Of a DNA stretch of 64,000 nucleotides, positions 16,356 to 24,403 are shown one piece after another. Numbering within the stretch: the stretch's first letter is position 1; every line of letters starts with the position of its first letter. Origin of the DNA: Ruminiclostridium cellobioparum subsp. termitidis CT1112. GTDB taxonomy: Bacteria; Bacillota; Clostridia; Acetivibrionales; DSM-1351. The notes below the pieces were generated by a model. That model had not been told where the DNA came from and ran no database searches. It saw only the letters and a list, made by a program, of their open reading frames with translations. Location: positions 1 to 64,000 of the forward strand of contig NZ_AORV01000058.1 in assembly GCF_000350485.1 (NCBI RefSeq), in the 5' to 3' direction. A program made the translations under genes and the position numbers.

Positions 16356-17304
16356 TGAATTCCCCTCCCCTCAAGGTTAAGTCCATAGTGTGCTGATTGC
16401 CGTTGAAAGTATGTTTCACCGCTTCAACCATCATATAACTTTTCAGGTTTATGTCCCCAAGTGCCAGATCAACGGCAATAATACTGCCCCCTCTGACGCG
16501 TATATCTCCAAAAACCCCTGAAACAGAAAGATTTCGTGTTTTCTGGTTATAGAGGGAAAGCAATGCTTCCGCTTTGGCTTTACCATTGGTTCTTTCGTCT
16601 ATCGATTCATAATATTGGAGTACACCCCAGGCCCCGACCCTGTTGCTGTCCTCAACCAGGTATATGTCACGGGTATTTGCTTTTTCATTGTTATAGGACA
16701 GTTTAATTTTGTTATAGGTTTCACCGTCGATTGAAGAGGTGTAGTCGAAATCCTCTGCTGTATTTTTGTTAATGAACAGCGGAAGCTTCAATGCTTCTAT
16801 ATTCCTCAGTGTCAATTTGCCAGAATCGTCATAGAGGACATACATTTTTTTAGTGTTCTGAAGTGTCAGATCCAGAGCCGTTTGAATCATATCAAACAGG
16901 GTCTTGTTATCCTCAAGGCGGCTTTTTATTACATAGGCCGTATTTTCGATTACTCCTGTTTTCAGCCGGAAATCCTCTGCAATTTTTTTCACAAGTCCGC
17001 CTGCGGTCAGATTTTCGTAATTATAGGTATCCTTGTTTTTCAGATACCTTAGCTGATCGTAGGCTGTGACCTTGATGGTTCCGTCCTTGTTTCTCCTTTT
17101 TGTAAAAACATAACCATAAAAAACATCCTTGTCGTCCACCTGCATGAGCACAAGGTTGCCCTCCTGAAAGCTGATGACATTATCTTTTACAACAGAAAAC
17201 TCAAGCTTTCCGGGAACACCCTTCCTTGCTGTCTCCCAGGTGATTCCTTCCTCTACAAGGGGAGCATAAAGTGTTTTTCCATTCTGGATGATCAGTTTAG
17301 GCAA
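16348..17304 (-). CDS. Baseplate hub protein (XkdQ/YqbQ, gpD-like)
   Basis: 318 aa. Segments LKLIIQ-like start (MPKLIIQNGKTLYAP), YGYVFTKRRNKDGTIKVTAY, DQLRYLKNKDTY and the C-terminal MVEAVKHTFNGNQHTMDLTL are those of XkdQ hub proteins, related to Mu gp44/T4 gp27. It forms the central hub at the tip of the tail tube. It overlaps the LysM protein gene and DUF2577 by eight bases each. Confidence 0.87.
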   Translation of the reverse strand: MPKLIIQNGKTLYAPLVEEGITWETARKGVPGKLEFSVVKDNVISFQEGNLVLMQVDDKDVFYGYVFTKRRNKDGTIKVTAYDQLRYLKNKDTYNYENLTAGGLVKKIAEDFRLKTGVIENTAYVIKSRLEDNKTLFDMIQTALDLTLQNTKKMYVLYDDSGKLTLRNIEALKLPLFINKNTAEDFDYTSSIDGETYNKIKLSYNNEKANTRDIYLVEDSNRVGAWGVLQYYESIDERTNGKAKAEALLSLYNQKTRNLSVSGVFGDIRVRGGSIIAVDLALGDINLKSYMMVEAVKHTFNGNQHTMDLTLRGGEFIA

Positions 17305-17938
17305 GCTTTATCACCTGCCCTACTTTGATCAGATTTGCATTTTCAATATCATTTAACTCGGCTATTTGAGCATATTTTGAGCCGTCACCCAGGAACCTTT
17401 TGCATATTGCCCACAGGGTGTCCCCTTGTTTAACCGTATACGCTGTTACCACATCCTTCTTTTGGGCAGAATACGGTCTATACTGCTTAAGCCGCACAGG
17501 TATTGTCAAATCGAAACCGTTTGCCGCATCTTCAATTATGCTGTATTCTTCCAGAGTTACATCCATATCAACCTTCGTTTCAAACATATGAATATTGTCG
17601 GGAGTATACCGGTCAATCCTGAAATGGAAAGGGGCCGACCTCTTTTTTAAGTCTTCAAACAAATCAAGATATACACTTGCCTTAATAATTTTTTCCGGAT
17701 TATCCTCATTGTAGTTAAGAATAAACGGGGCCTTTTTATTATCATAAACAGCAAAAGGATAATTTACCTGCGGTATTAATAATTCAAAGCTGAATTCGGC
17801 GAGTCCGGGAGGCTTTATAATATTAATCTCATTCCCGTCAATGAGGTTCAGCGTGCTGTTCTGATTTTTTACCTTCATTTCAATCTTTGACGGGGCAACC
17901 GGCATCAAAATGTCATCCATATAAATCGAGTACGCCAT
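17297..17938 (-). CDS. LysM-domain tail protein (XkdP)
   Basis: 213 aa. An N-terminal strand-rich domain (1-150) is followed by a C-terminal LysM motif at about 165-213 (YTVKQGDTLWAICKRFLGDG and NLIKVGQVIKL). XkdP-type proteins link tape measure and hub, and LysM probably docks to peptidoglycan or to the hub. It overlaps the tape-measure stop by one base. Length and order match PBSX. Confidence 0.88.
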   Translation of the reverse strand: MAYSIYMDDILMPVAPSKIEMKVKNQNSTLNLIDGNEINIIKPPGLAEFSFELLIPQVNYPFAVYDNKKAPFILNYNEDNPEKIIKASVYLDLFEDLKKRSAPFHFRIDRYTPDNIHMFETKVDMDVTLEEYSIIEDAANGFDLTIPVRLKQYRPYSAQKKDVVTAYTVKQGDTLWAICKRFLGDGSKYAQIAELNDIENANLIKVGQVIKLA

Positions 17939-19950
17939 TAATAATGCACCCCCTCTGCAGCTACAGTCATTGTCTCATAGATTTTTTGTTCCATATAGGA
18001 AACCACACCATCCAAATCCAGATCAGAGTTGACGTTATTGGTTATTCCACCCATACTCACGCTGATTTCAGAGGTTGTAAATTTGTTTATTGCTTCCCGT
18101 TCGGCAATGTCTCTCATATAAACCAGGTTTTCTTCGGCTATATCCATGGAGTTTTTCATTGAGCCGGTGTTTGCCGCGGTAGCAGCCAGATTTGCGGCAT
18201 TTGCTTCATTGGTGGTTCCGCCGTCACTGAATGCGGCTGCAGTATATTTCTTACCAGGATCTTTATCCTTTGCATTTTTTGCGGCTTCATCCCTGAGACT
18301 TGCAATTTCCTTTTCTCTTTCAAGTTTATCGGAAGCAGCTTTTAAGGTCTTATCAAATATGTCTTTTTGATGCTGCTGTTCAGTTTCAGCTACCTTCCTT
18401 CTCTGATCGGCCAGTTCTGCCTCTCTTGCCATTTTTTCGGCATCATTTTTTTCCCTGGCATCCTGTCCGAAAGTTACTTTCTCCAGAGGATCAATATGCA
18501 CTTTTGGAAGATGATTAAGTGCACCTATTAATAAATTTATTAAATCAATACTCCCATTTACCATATCCTGAAGTATTGTAAGCACTCCGACCTTCATATC
18601 GCCGAAAAAGTTCTGTATACCCACACTTGCCGATTTTATCCCCAGCATCATATTATTCCATAGATCTATTACCCAGTATACTCCGGCAAAAAATGCTATT
18701 TTTACAATGTCCCACGCTGTTATAAGGGCATTGACAACCATCAGCCAGGCGACCTTTATGCCTCCCACAGACTGAATCCAGTAGGCAATCAGCGCAATAA
18801 CAGCTCCAATAGCCAAAATAATCCAGGTCAACGGACAGGCCAAAAAAGCCAGGTTCATTGCCAGCTGGGCAATTGTCACAGCGGCTACGGCACCCGCTAT
18901 CCCCCAGAAAATCGGTTCAATAACCGACCAGTTATTATATATCCATGTTGCGGCATTGGCCACTGCCTCAAGTAAAGGCCCGAATGCTTTGGTCAGTGTA
19001 TCATTTATTAATGTTCCAATCTGAGCAAACGTTGCCGGTATTTGCAGAAACTTATTATTTATATCATCCGCCGAATTATACATGGCGTTTTTCAGAACAT
19101 CGTCAGATATTCCGGATCCCGCTGCCAGCTGTTCCTGGGACTGCCCCGTATATCTGGTCAAAGCCTGTGCAAGCATTGGAGATTGTTCCATTAATGCATT
19201 AAGATCATCTCCCTGGAGTTTACCTTTTGCCATAGCTTCACTAACCTTATTTATACTCTGGGCCGCCTCTTCGGCCCCCAACCCACTGAATGCCTTATTC
19301 ACAAGTTCTGTAAAATAAATAACCTCGTCATTGGTTTTGAAATCATCCTTTGAGGTTTTTGCCAGTTTGGCAACGGTGGAAAGTGTTTCATCAAATCCGC
19401 TCCGTGAGCCTTGGGCTGCCGAATATACTCTTTGGCGAAGCTGATCGGATGTCTCACCGTTTTGTGCAATTGATTCCAATTGATAATTCTGACGGGCATA
19501 TTTATCCGTCTTCTCCATACCGGCCTGGACTGAGGGCCAGAGGTCCGACACCGCGCCTCTGGCCTTCTCCATAAAACCACCAAACTTTTCTGAAAAGCCT
19601 CGCGGCTTGTTTTTCACCTCAGCGGCTGACGTGGTTTTGTCGGCAGTTTTGATGGCTGTTTCGGAGGCTGACTGCATTTTTTTAAAGCCGTCGACAACGG
19701 TATTTATTGATTCAATAACACCTGAAAGTTCTTTTGTTAACTCTTTTACACCATCAGGTTTCATACCCAGGTTTAGCTCAAAGTGCAGATTTTTGGTACG
19801 CTGTGACACACTATTTATCGTTTTGTTTACAGTACTGTTAATGGTATTATTAATGGTTTTACTTAATGTATTGTTTATTGTTTTATTTATTGAATTAAGC
19901 ACATTTGCAGATCCATTTGTTAAACTTAGGGCATTTGCAATTGTTGCCAT
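17938..19950 (-). CDS. Tail tape-measure protein (XkdO)
   Basis: About 670 aa. The N-terminal part is low-complexity and rich in Asn/Thr/Ile with repeated TINNT/TINST units (residues about 15-45). The family domain SEKFGGFMEKARGAV and the segment LQGDDLNALMEQSPMLAQAL follow. Hydrophobic helices lie at about 350-430, and an Ala/Lys-rich coiled coil at about 500-590. It sets tail length. ATG 19950 (MATIANALS) follows GGTGAG and is preferred to a start five codons upstream. By the usual rule of about 0.15 nm per residue a tail near 100 nm would be expected; this is a rough inference. Confidence 0.9.
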   Translation of the reverse strand: MATIANALSLTNGSANVLNSINKTINNTLSKTINNTINSTVNKTINSVSQRTKNLHFELNLGMKPDGVKELTKELSGVIESINTVVDGFKKMQSASETAIKTADKTTSAAEVKNKPRGFSEKFGGFMEKARGAVSDLWPSVQAGMEKTDKYARQNYQLESIAQNGETSDQLRQRVYSAAQGSRSGFDETLSTVAKLAKTSKDDFKTNDEVIYFTELVNKAFSGLGAEEAAQSINKVSEAMAKGKLQGDDLNALMEQSPMLAQALTRYTGQSQEQLAAGSGISDDVLKNAMYNSADDINNKFLQIPATFAQIGTLINDTLTKAFGPLLEAVANAATWIYNNWSVIEPIFWGIAGAVAAVTIAQLAMNLAFLACPLTWIILAIGAVIALIAYWIQSVGGIKVAWLMVVNALITAWDIVKIAFFAGVYWVIDLWNNMMLGIKSASVGIQNFFGDMKVGVLTILQDMVNGSIDLINLLIGALNHLPKVHIDPLEKVTFGQDAREKNDAEKMAREAELADQRRKVAETEQQHQKDIFDKTLKAASDKLEREKEIASLRDEAAKNAKDKDPGKKYTAAAFSDGGTTNEANAANLAATAANTGSMKNSMDIAEENLVYMRDIAEREAINKFTTSEISVSMGGITNNVNSDLDLDGVVSYMEQKIYETMTVAAEGVHY

Positions 19951-19978
19951 ATTTTTTCTCACCAACCTTTATACATTA

Positions 19979-20003
19979 AGGAGGCACCCCTTCGAGTGCC
20001 TCC
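19979..20003. other. Intercistronic hairpin before the tape-measure gene
   Basis: A perfect inverted repeat (AGGAGGCAC/GTGCCTCCT) closes a 7-base loop, placed between the chaperone extension stop (20016) and the tape-measure start. It could be a weak terminator or an mRNA-processing/stability stem. Confidence 0.6.
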
Positions 20004-20015
20004 TGTAAAAGTTTA

Positions 20016-20198
20016 TCATTTCCGTTTTGCCTTGTTTCTGCTCATTTCCTTCCTGTCCTTCTCCAGCTTGATCTGTATGGCTGCAATAATAAAAGCCCGC
20101 TCTTCTCTTGGAAGGCTCAGAAACTGACCGGGCATCATATGAAATTTATGAAGACAATAGTATGCAATATTGGAGTCGCTATCGCCTTCATTTATCAG
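20016..20198 (-). CDS. Frameshift extension of the tail assembly chaperone (gpGT-like)
   Basis: A 60-codon frame with no start codon of its own begins exactly where the -1 frame leaves the XkdN gene. It reads LINEGDSDSNIAYYCLHKFH, then MMPGQFLSLPREERAFIIAA, and ends in a basic helix. It joins XkdN through a slippery heptamer A-AAA-AAC at 20198-20204, immediately before the XkdN stop. The MMPGQFLSLPREERAFI motif is typical of T-extensions of phage tail chaperones, which recruit tube protein to the tape measure. The fused product would be about 200 aa. Confidence 0.8.
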   Translation of the reverse strand: MINEGDSDSNIAYYCLHKFHMMPGQFLSLPREERAFIIAAIQIKLEKDRKEMSRNKAKRK

Positions 20199-20623
20199 TT
20201 TTTTGCTTCGTCCACCAGTTCTTCCATTGTAACGTCAAAACCGTTCACTTCCTGTATCTTGGCAAGATACTCGGCATATTCGCCGGGTTTGAGCATGGTT
20301 TTAAGCAGGGAATCGGCTCCCATGCAGCCGTAGCTGTTCTGAAGCTCGGCATTATTTAAATTTGGATAAACGGTGCACCTGGCGGCAAGCTTGCCGAGAT
20401 ATGCATTATAATCGGTTTCAGGCGTAAATTGGCCTTTTTTCCCTGGGACCTGCACCTTTCGTGTGCATGCCTTTCTTATATCCTCATCCTCTTCGGAGGT
20501 AATGCCGCAGATTTCCCACTCAACAGGTTTTCCCGACTCATCCACAAATCTTTTTGACGCAACAAATTTAACATTTTCATTTTCCAAAGCATTCTGTTTT
20601 AAAAAAGCACTGAGATTGTTCAT
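20195..20623 (-). CDS. Tail assembly chaperone (XkdN, gpG-like)
   Basis: 142 aa. It starts MNNLSAFLKQNALENENVKF and contains the XkdN-type sequence GKPVEWEICGITSEEDEDIR, ending EELVDEAKN. It coats the tape-measure protein during tube assembly. Its last codons AAA-AAC-TGA create a -1 frameshift site giving the extended form encoded at 20016-20198. It lies between tube and tape-measure genes, the invariant position for tail chaperones. Confidence 0.88.
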   Translation of the reverse strand: MNNLSAFLKQNALENENVKFVASKRFVDESGKPVEWEICGITSEEDEDIRKACTRKVQVPGKKGQFTPETDYNAYLGKLAARCTVYPNLNNAELQNSYGCMGADSLLKTMLKPGEYAEYLAKIQEVNGFDVTMEELVDEAKN

Positions 20624-20642
20624 TGTTTACTCTCCTTAAGCA

Positions 20643-21113
20643 TTATCTTTTCATTCCCGGAAGCACATCAAAGGATTCCTTTATTTCAAAATCTTCAAAG
20701 GTAAAATCCATATCCTCATCCAGATACTCTGCGTCTGCATCAAATTTAGTGAGAATTCCGCCATCCATATTGCAGTCTTTCAATATAACCGTCTGTCTTC
20801 CCGCACCTGAACCGGGATCTTCATTGGTTACCTGGATATCAAAATATACATCCTGTCCGGTTTTTTTGTAGTTGGCCAGCAACTCTCTGAAAATAGAAGT
20901 ATTGTAGTGGAAGGTGGCTGAGCCGGTTCCTTTCCAGCCTGTTGCCTTGTTGCCCTTTCCCGTTCTTCCGAGAATAGGCACTTCGCTCTTGGTTTTTTCA
21001 ATACTTGCCTCAAGATTTATTGCCTGCATAAAATTGTATCTTTCATCACCTATAGATATAAAGCATTCAGCCAGCGACGCGCTTATGGCGTCTTTTGCAT
21101 TCATGGTCTGCAT
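20643..21113 (-). CDS. Tail tube protein (XkdM)
   Basis: 156 aa. The sequences MQTMNAKDAISASLAECFIS, TGWKGTGSATFHYNTSIFRE and DPGSGRQTVILKDC-like (DPGSGAGRQTVILKDCNMDG) identify XkdM, the inner tube of PBSX-type contractile tails. The start has AAAGGAGG nine bases upstream. It follows the sheath gene by 22 bases. Sheath plus tube confirms a myovirus-type tail. Confidence 0.9.
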   Translation of the reverse strand: MQTMNAKDAISASLAECFISIGDERYNFMQAINLEASIEKTKSEVPILGRTGKGNKATGWKGTGSATFHYNTSIFRELLANYKKTGQDVYFDIQVTNEDPGSGAGRQTVILKDCNMDGGILTKFDADAEYLDEDMDFTFEDFEIKESFDVLPGMKR

Positions 21114-21135
21114 AATTTTAATCCTCCTTTAGAAA

Positions 21136-22440
21136 TTATTGTACAATCGTAGTCATATAGAGCTGTTCCATTGCATTGGTTACTATTACGGCATCCTGGA
21201 TCACTACCGCTTTTTTATCATCCCCCTGGGAGATCACAACATCTTCGGGCTTAAAGCTTTCTATGGCCCTGATCTTCTCAAGCTCCTGATGATGTCTGAC
21301 GATATCATTCCACAGGGATATTCTTCCGGCCGCATCATTAGGCACATTTCCGCAGTATTTAGTATTGAAAAGGACAGCGATATCGTTTGCAATCTGATCC
21401 AGAACTCTGACGGTCTGATTGCGGCTGAAATCACTATTTTTTTCTTCGGTAAACGAGGTATAGCTGTTAATATCGGTCAGGACACGCACATTGTCACCAA
21501 CCCTGTGAAGTATGAATTTACCCCCATTAATAGCAGCCTCAAGCTCACTTTGCTTGAAATCCACATTTACTTTAAACTCTCCGTCATATACCTTGTTGGT
21601 ATTGCTTCTGTTCACCGTACACCCTGCTGTAACCCCGGTTACCCAGTAAACCAGCGAAGCAGGATTTACATCCTCCTCCACGTCATTATGCAGGTTGATG
21701 ACACCTTCGAAATCTCCTGCCGTCCTGTAGAGAACAGTCTGGAACTTCACTCCCACATCATTTCTCATCCTCTTTGTAAACTGGACAAACAAGCCGGTTA
21801 TTTCGGCTGAGGTTGACAGGCAGCCAAGAGTATTAAAGGAATAGGCTTCGATTTTGTCCAGGAAAGTCTGGTATTCAGCTCCTGTAACAGCTTCCCCGTT
21901 GGTGCCGCCTGTTAAAGGTGTACCGCTGGTCAATGAAATATCAGCTTCAGAAATAAAATCTACAAAGTCATTGGACTTTAATTCCGTCATAGCCGAAACA
22001 GTCTGTGAATCCACTTTTGTTGCTCCCACCAGTGTCTGAACATCGTACATACTGTCATTATCCACATTTTTGGCAATAACTATTTTGATGTCATTTCCTC
22101 TTATACCTGAATATTTAGCTGTGGCGAATGTACAAGCAGCCTTAACTCCGTTATTCAGTCTGTAGAAATATCCCGTTCTGATATTTTTGAACAAATCTCT
22201 CAGACCCTTTAATTTTTCATGTGTGTAGCTGTAGCCAAAGATCTTAAGTGATTCTTTTTGAAAATCTGCGGCTTCAACCTTGAATACGCTGCCCTCAACG
22301 CCCCAGTCAAGAATCAGCGGCATGGCTGCGTATCCTCTCTCACTCAATGCTGCCGTGGCTTTGGCAGCACTTACAAAATTAATGTAGCTTCCCGGCAGAA
22401 CCTTGTTCTGCGTTAAAAATGTTCCTCCTCCAAGTGCCAT
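21136..22440 (-). CDS. Contractile tail sheath protein (XkdK)
   Basis: 434 aa. The N-terminus MALGGGTFLTQNKVLPGSYI with an NFVS segment and the central GGTNGEAVTGAEYQTFLDKI are signature sheath regions. The C-terminal part contains RVLDQIANDIAVLFNTKYCG and VISQGDDKKAVVI, which form the conserved handshake domain of sheath subunits. Contraction drives the tube through a target envelope. The gene is intact and of normal length for PBSX/diffocin sheaths. Confidence 0.93.
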   Translation of the reverse strand: MALGGGTFLTQNKVLPGSYINFVSAAKATAALSERGYAAMPLILDWGVEGSVFKVEAADFQKESLKIFGYSYTHEKLKGLRDLFKNIRTGYFYRLNNGVKAACTFATAKYSGIRGNDIKIVIAKNVDNDSMYDVQTLVGATKVDSQTVSAMTELKSNDFVDFISEADISLTSGTPLTGGTNGEAVTGAEYQTFLDKIEAYSFNTLGCLSTSAEITGLFVQFTKRMRNDVGVKFQTVLYRTAGDFEGVINLHNDVEEDVNPASLVYWVTGVTAGCTVNRSNTNKVYDGEFKVNVDFKQSELEAAINGGKFILHRVGDNVRVLTDINSYTSFTEEKNSDFSRNQTVRVLDQIANDIAVLFNTKYCGNVPNDAAGRISLWNDIVRHHQELEKIRAIESFKPEDVVISQGDDKKAVVIQDAVIVTNAMEQLYMTTIVQ

Positions 22441-22441
22441 A

Positions 22442-22636
22442 TTATTTCACCTTTCCTTTCATAAATTTATTTATTAAAATGTCAACCTCTTCAAAGCTGT
22501 ACAGCCTGTCATCAGCAAGCAGTACATTGACCAAATCCCTCTGGTGCCGGTATTTTTTGCTTGAAACAAGCTGCTCCTTCGAAAAGGTTATTGTTTTAAC
22601 CGTTTCGGTTTTCTTGTTACCTATGCTAAAAGTCAT
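22442..22636 (-). CDS. Small tail-cluster protein of unknown function
   Basis: About 64 aa, charged, with a helical C-terminus (YSFEEVDILINKFMKGKVK). ATG 22636 is chosen because GGAGG lies five bases upstream; the open frame continues upstream only through a repeated intergenic element that does not belong to the protein. It precedes the sheath gene by one base, so translation is coupled. A small gene in the same slot exists in other PBSX-like tails, but I cannot name the family. The ribosome-binding site is supplied by the repeat. Confidence 0.65.
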   Translation of the reverse strand: MTFSIGNKKTETVKTITFSKEQLVSSKKYRHQRDLVNVLLADDRLYSFEEVDILINKFMKGKVK

Positions 22637-22840
22637 ATTAACCTCCATGAGCCGCTTAGCGGCCACAAAATTGTAATGAAATCTCTTCACTCCCTCATCC
22701 GCTATAAGGCGAATAAAGGAGGTTAATTGGCCATGTGCGCTTTCAAAGTATTGGTAAATACTTTGAATATTTCGCACGGCCATAAATTCACAGGTTTGCT
22801 TGGAAGACGAACGCAAGTGAAGTCTTTCAAGCTAACCTCC
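22634..22840 (-). repeat. Leader-cassette repeat, copy A
   Basis: About 207 bp nearly identical in its core to 58277-58479. Reading on the minus strand: Shine-Dalgarno-like GGAGGTTAGC (22831-22840) plus a TTG-started 35-codon ORF (22723-22830); a hairpin GGCCGTGCG/CGCACATGGCC enclosing CAAAGTATT/AATACTTTG; an anti-Shine-Dalgarno ATTAACCTCC (22718-22727) overlapping the ORF stop; a GC-rich hairpin GCCGCTAAGCGGC; then GGAGGTTAAT (22637-22646) serving the downstream gene. The two GGAGGTTA copies could pair alternately with the anti-Shine-Dalgarno. Confidence 0.85.
22723..22830 (-). other. Upstream ORF inside leader cassette A
   Basis: TTG start with GGAGG five bases upstream, then 35 codons beginning MKDFTCVRLPSKPVNLWPCE and ending KAHMAN-stop. 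Its stop codon overlaps the anti-Shine-Dalgarno segment, so ribosomes finishing it would cover that segment. In copy B the same frame is cut after 11 codons by an in-frame stop (58434-58469). Whether it is translated is unknown. Confidence 0.3.
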
Positions 22841-22851
22841 ATGTGCCCCTT

Positions 22852-23280
22852 TTAATCATTCTTAATTCCGCTGCTGATTTCGGCACTTCCCATAGTGTCT
22901 GCAGCTTCATCCTGCCTGTAGACGTAATAATTGTAATTAACATAAAAGCGCAGAATCCCGTCTGCCGCCTCACAGTTCATTTTGGTTCCCCTGTATAGGT
23001 CACCGTCTGCCGTCACATACTCCAGAATTTCATTCAGCCTGTCTATCATGTCATTGATTTCAGCTTTCCTGCTGTCTGTTCCGGGATGATATTCAACAGT
23101 AAATTGCTGTTCTCTGAAGTACCTTCTTCCAATCATCTTTTTTTGATTGGAGGTACGCAGAAAAATAAAAAAACAAGGAATATCCAATCCTTGCTCCTGC
23201 ACTTCCTTGTAAATAGTGAAACCTTCACCCAGTTCTTCACCGAGCTTTGATGCTATTGCATCAATTATTGAATTGACCAT
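22852..23280 (-). CDS. Tail terminator-like protein, DUF6838 (XkdJ position)
   Basis: 142 aa. It begins MVNSIIDAIASKLGEELGEG and contains IPCFFIFLRTSNQKKMIGRR and a strand-rich C-terminal half, ending in a polar tail (SAEISSGIKND). It resembles phage tail-completion/terminator proteins (DUF6838), which cap the tube or join head to tail. The start ATG follows GGAGGTTT. It is the first structural gene of the cluster; no capsid or portal gene lies upstream of it. Confidence 0.72.
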   Translation of the reverse strand: MVNSIIDAIASKLGEELGEGFTIYKEVQEQGLDIPCFFIFLRTSNQKKMIGRRYFREQQFTVEYHPGTDSRKAEINDMIDRLNEILEYVTADGDLYRGTKMNCEAADGILRFYVNYNYYVYRQDEAADTMGSAEISSGIKND

Positions 23281-23390
23281 AAATAAACCTCCTACTGCTA
23301 AATAACTTTCTGCCTTTTCTTCCCCCTTTCCGAATATCTCAATGAGCTCACCTCCTTAACAGCCCGCAAGTTTTTATACCAGGCACAATT

Positions 23391-23446
23391 CTTTACGGTA
23401 CAATCTTACATCATATGGACTGGTATTGTTTGGTATACTTTTGAGA
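23391..23446 (-). repeat. Duplicated 3' end of the regulator gene
   Basis: This segment repeats 23519-23575 with few mismatches. Translated on the minus strand it gives SIPNNTSPYDVR, almost the same as the regulator C-terminus SIPDNTSIYDVR. The stretch 23281-23529 also contains the terminator at 23452-23486 and no complete gene. Confidence 0.8.
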
Positions 23447-23451
23447 GCAAT

Positions 23452-23486
23452 AAAAAAATTTGAACAGAAATAATTTCCGTTCAAAT
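23452..23486 (-). terminator. Terminator after the sigma-like regulator
   Basis: On the minus strand ATTTGAACGGAAATTATTTC pairs with its near-perfect complement and runs into seven Ts. It separates the regulator from the structural genes. Confidence 0.85.
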
Positions 23487-23529
23487 CTTAAATATTAATC
23501 CATATAAAATAACATAATCTTTTACGATA

Positions 23530-24111
23530 CTATCTTACATCATATATACTGGTATTGTCTGGTATACTTTTTATAAACTTATCATGTTTCTTTCTGACTG
23601 TTTCCCATGAATAACTCATACACTCGCCGGTCTGCTCCCAGGTCAGTCCGTCTATATACCTGTAAGTCAGGATCTGCCTCACATTACTGTCCTGTATGCC
23701 TTCAATGTACTTAAACGCACTGTTTACCTTTTCCATGAGATTCTGTGTCTTCACCCTTATTTTCTGTGCCATCTGATTTCGGTGTTCCAGGCATTCCTCC
23801 GACATTTCTTCACGGCCTATGATGGTAAATGTCCGGGGCAGAAACGGAAATTGGGCCATACTTCCCTTTACTTTATCCGTAACAATGGATTCATTGTCAC
23901 CATAGCTTAATTCCTGCAGTTTTTGCCTTAATAAATTTATCTCTTTTTTTAAATGGTTTATTTCTGTCAGCTCCTGTTTTATCATAATACTCTCCTTTAC
24001 TATTCTCAAACGGAGTTGCTTTCTCCATTCAGGAACATAAGATGCATAATACTGTAAATACTTTTTTGTTACCATGGGCCCAGGCATCCCTTTATCATAT
24101 TTATTATTCAT
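23530..24111 (-). CDS. Sigma-70 region-4-like phage activator (ArpU/RinA/Xpf type)
   Basis: 193 aa. The N-terminal basic region and a coiled coil (about 45-75, EINHLKKEINLLRQKLQEL) are followed by a C-terminal region-4-like HTH at about 140-185 (RQILTYRYIDGLTWEQTGEC, then WETVRKKHDKF). Such proteins (DUF1492/ArpU/RinA, PBSX Xpf) switch on late phage or tailocin genes. It is transcribed from a strong TTGACA promoter divergent from the XRE regulator gene. A terminator lies between it and the structural genes, so it may act on a promoter further downstream. Its 3' end is duplicated at 23391-23446. Confidence 0.75.
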   Translation of the reverse strand: MNNKYDKGMPGPMVTKKYLQYYASYVPEWRKQLRLRIVKESIMIKQELTEINHLKKEINLLRQKLQELSYGDNESIVTDKVKGSMAQFPFLPRTFTIIGREEMSEECLEHRNQMAQKIRVKTQNLMEKVNSAFKYIEGIQDSNVRQILTYRYIDGLTWEQTGECMSYSWETVRKKHDKFIKSIPDNTSIYDVR

Positions 24112-24281
24112 ATGAAATCAGCTGCGAAAGATCTATTCTCAAGCCGAAAGCAATATGCATCTCACGGGTAGGCCTGCATTGCCGCATGTTTTATTTTTGA
24201 GCCTGCTCCACATTTATCAGCAGCTCATTTCATCCGGCCTGATCCAACTATATTTAATTGTCGCATTTCGGGAACGTTATA

Positions 24282-24310
24282 ATAATATCATGTCATTTAT
24301 TGGATGTCAA
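24282..24310 (-). promoter_or_regulatory. Strong promoter of the tail-activator gene
   Basis: On the minus strand TTGACA (24305-24310), a 17-bp spacer and TATTAT (24282-24287) form a near-consensus vegetative promoter about 170 bases upstream of the regulator start. Confidence 0.7.
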
Positions 24311-24318
24311 TATGATTT

Positions 24319-24368
24319 TCTCCAAACGGAAACTTTTTATTTACATTTGGAGACATTATATATATAAT
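24319..24368 (+). promoter_or_regulatory. Promoter and operator of the XRE regulator
   Basis: TTTACA (24340-24345), a 17-bp spacer and TATAAT (24363-24368) form a promoter. An inverted repeat TCTCCAAA (24319-24326) / TTTGGAGA (24346-24353) overlaps it and lies next to the divergent promoter, so one repressor could control both directions. Confidence 0.65.
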
Positions 24369-24403
24369 AAACTTGTTACGACTTATATAGGAGGTTTTTA
24401 CAA

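Noticed and set aside
22637-22816. 60-residue N-terminal extension of the small tail protein
   Set aside because: The extension is encoded wholly by the repeat, and hydF shows the same RLMEVNM extension read from the other copy.
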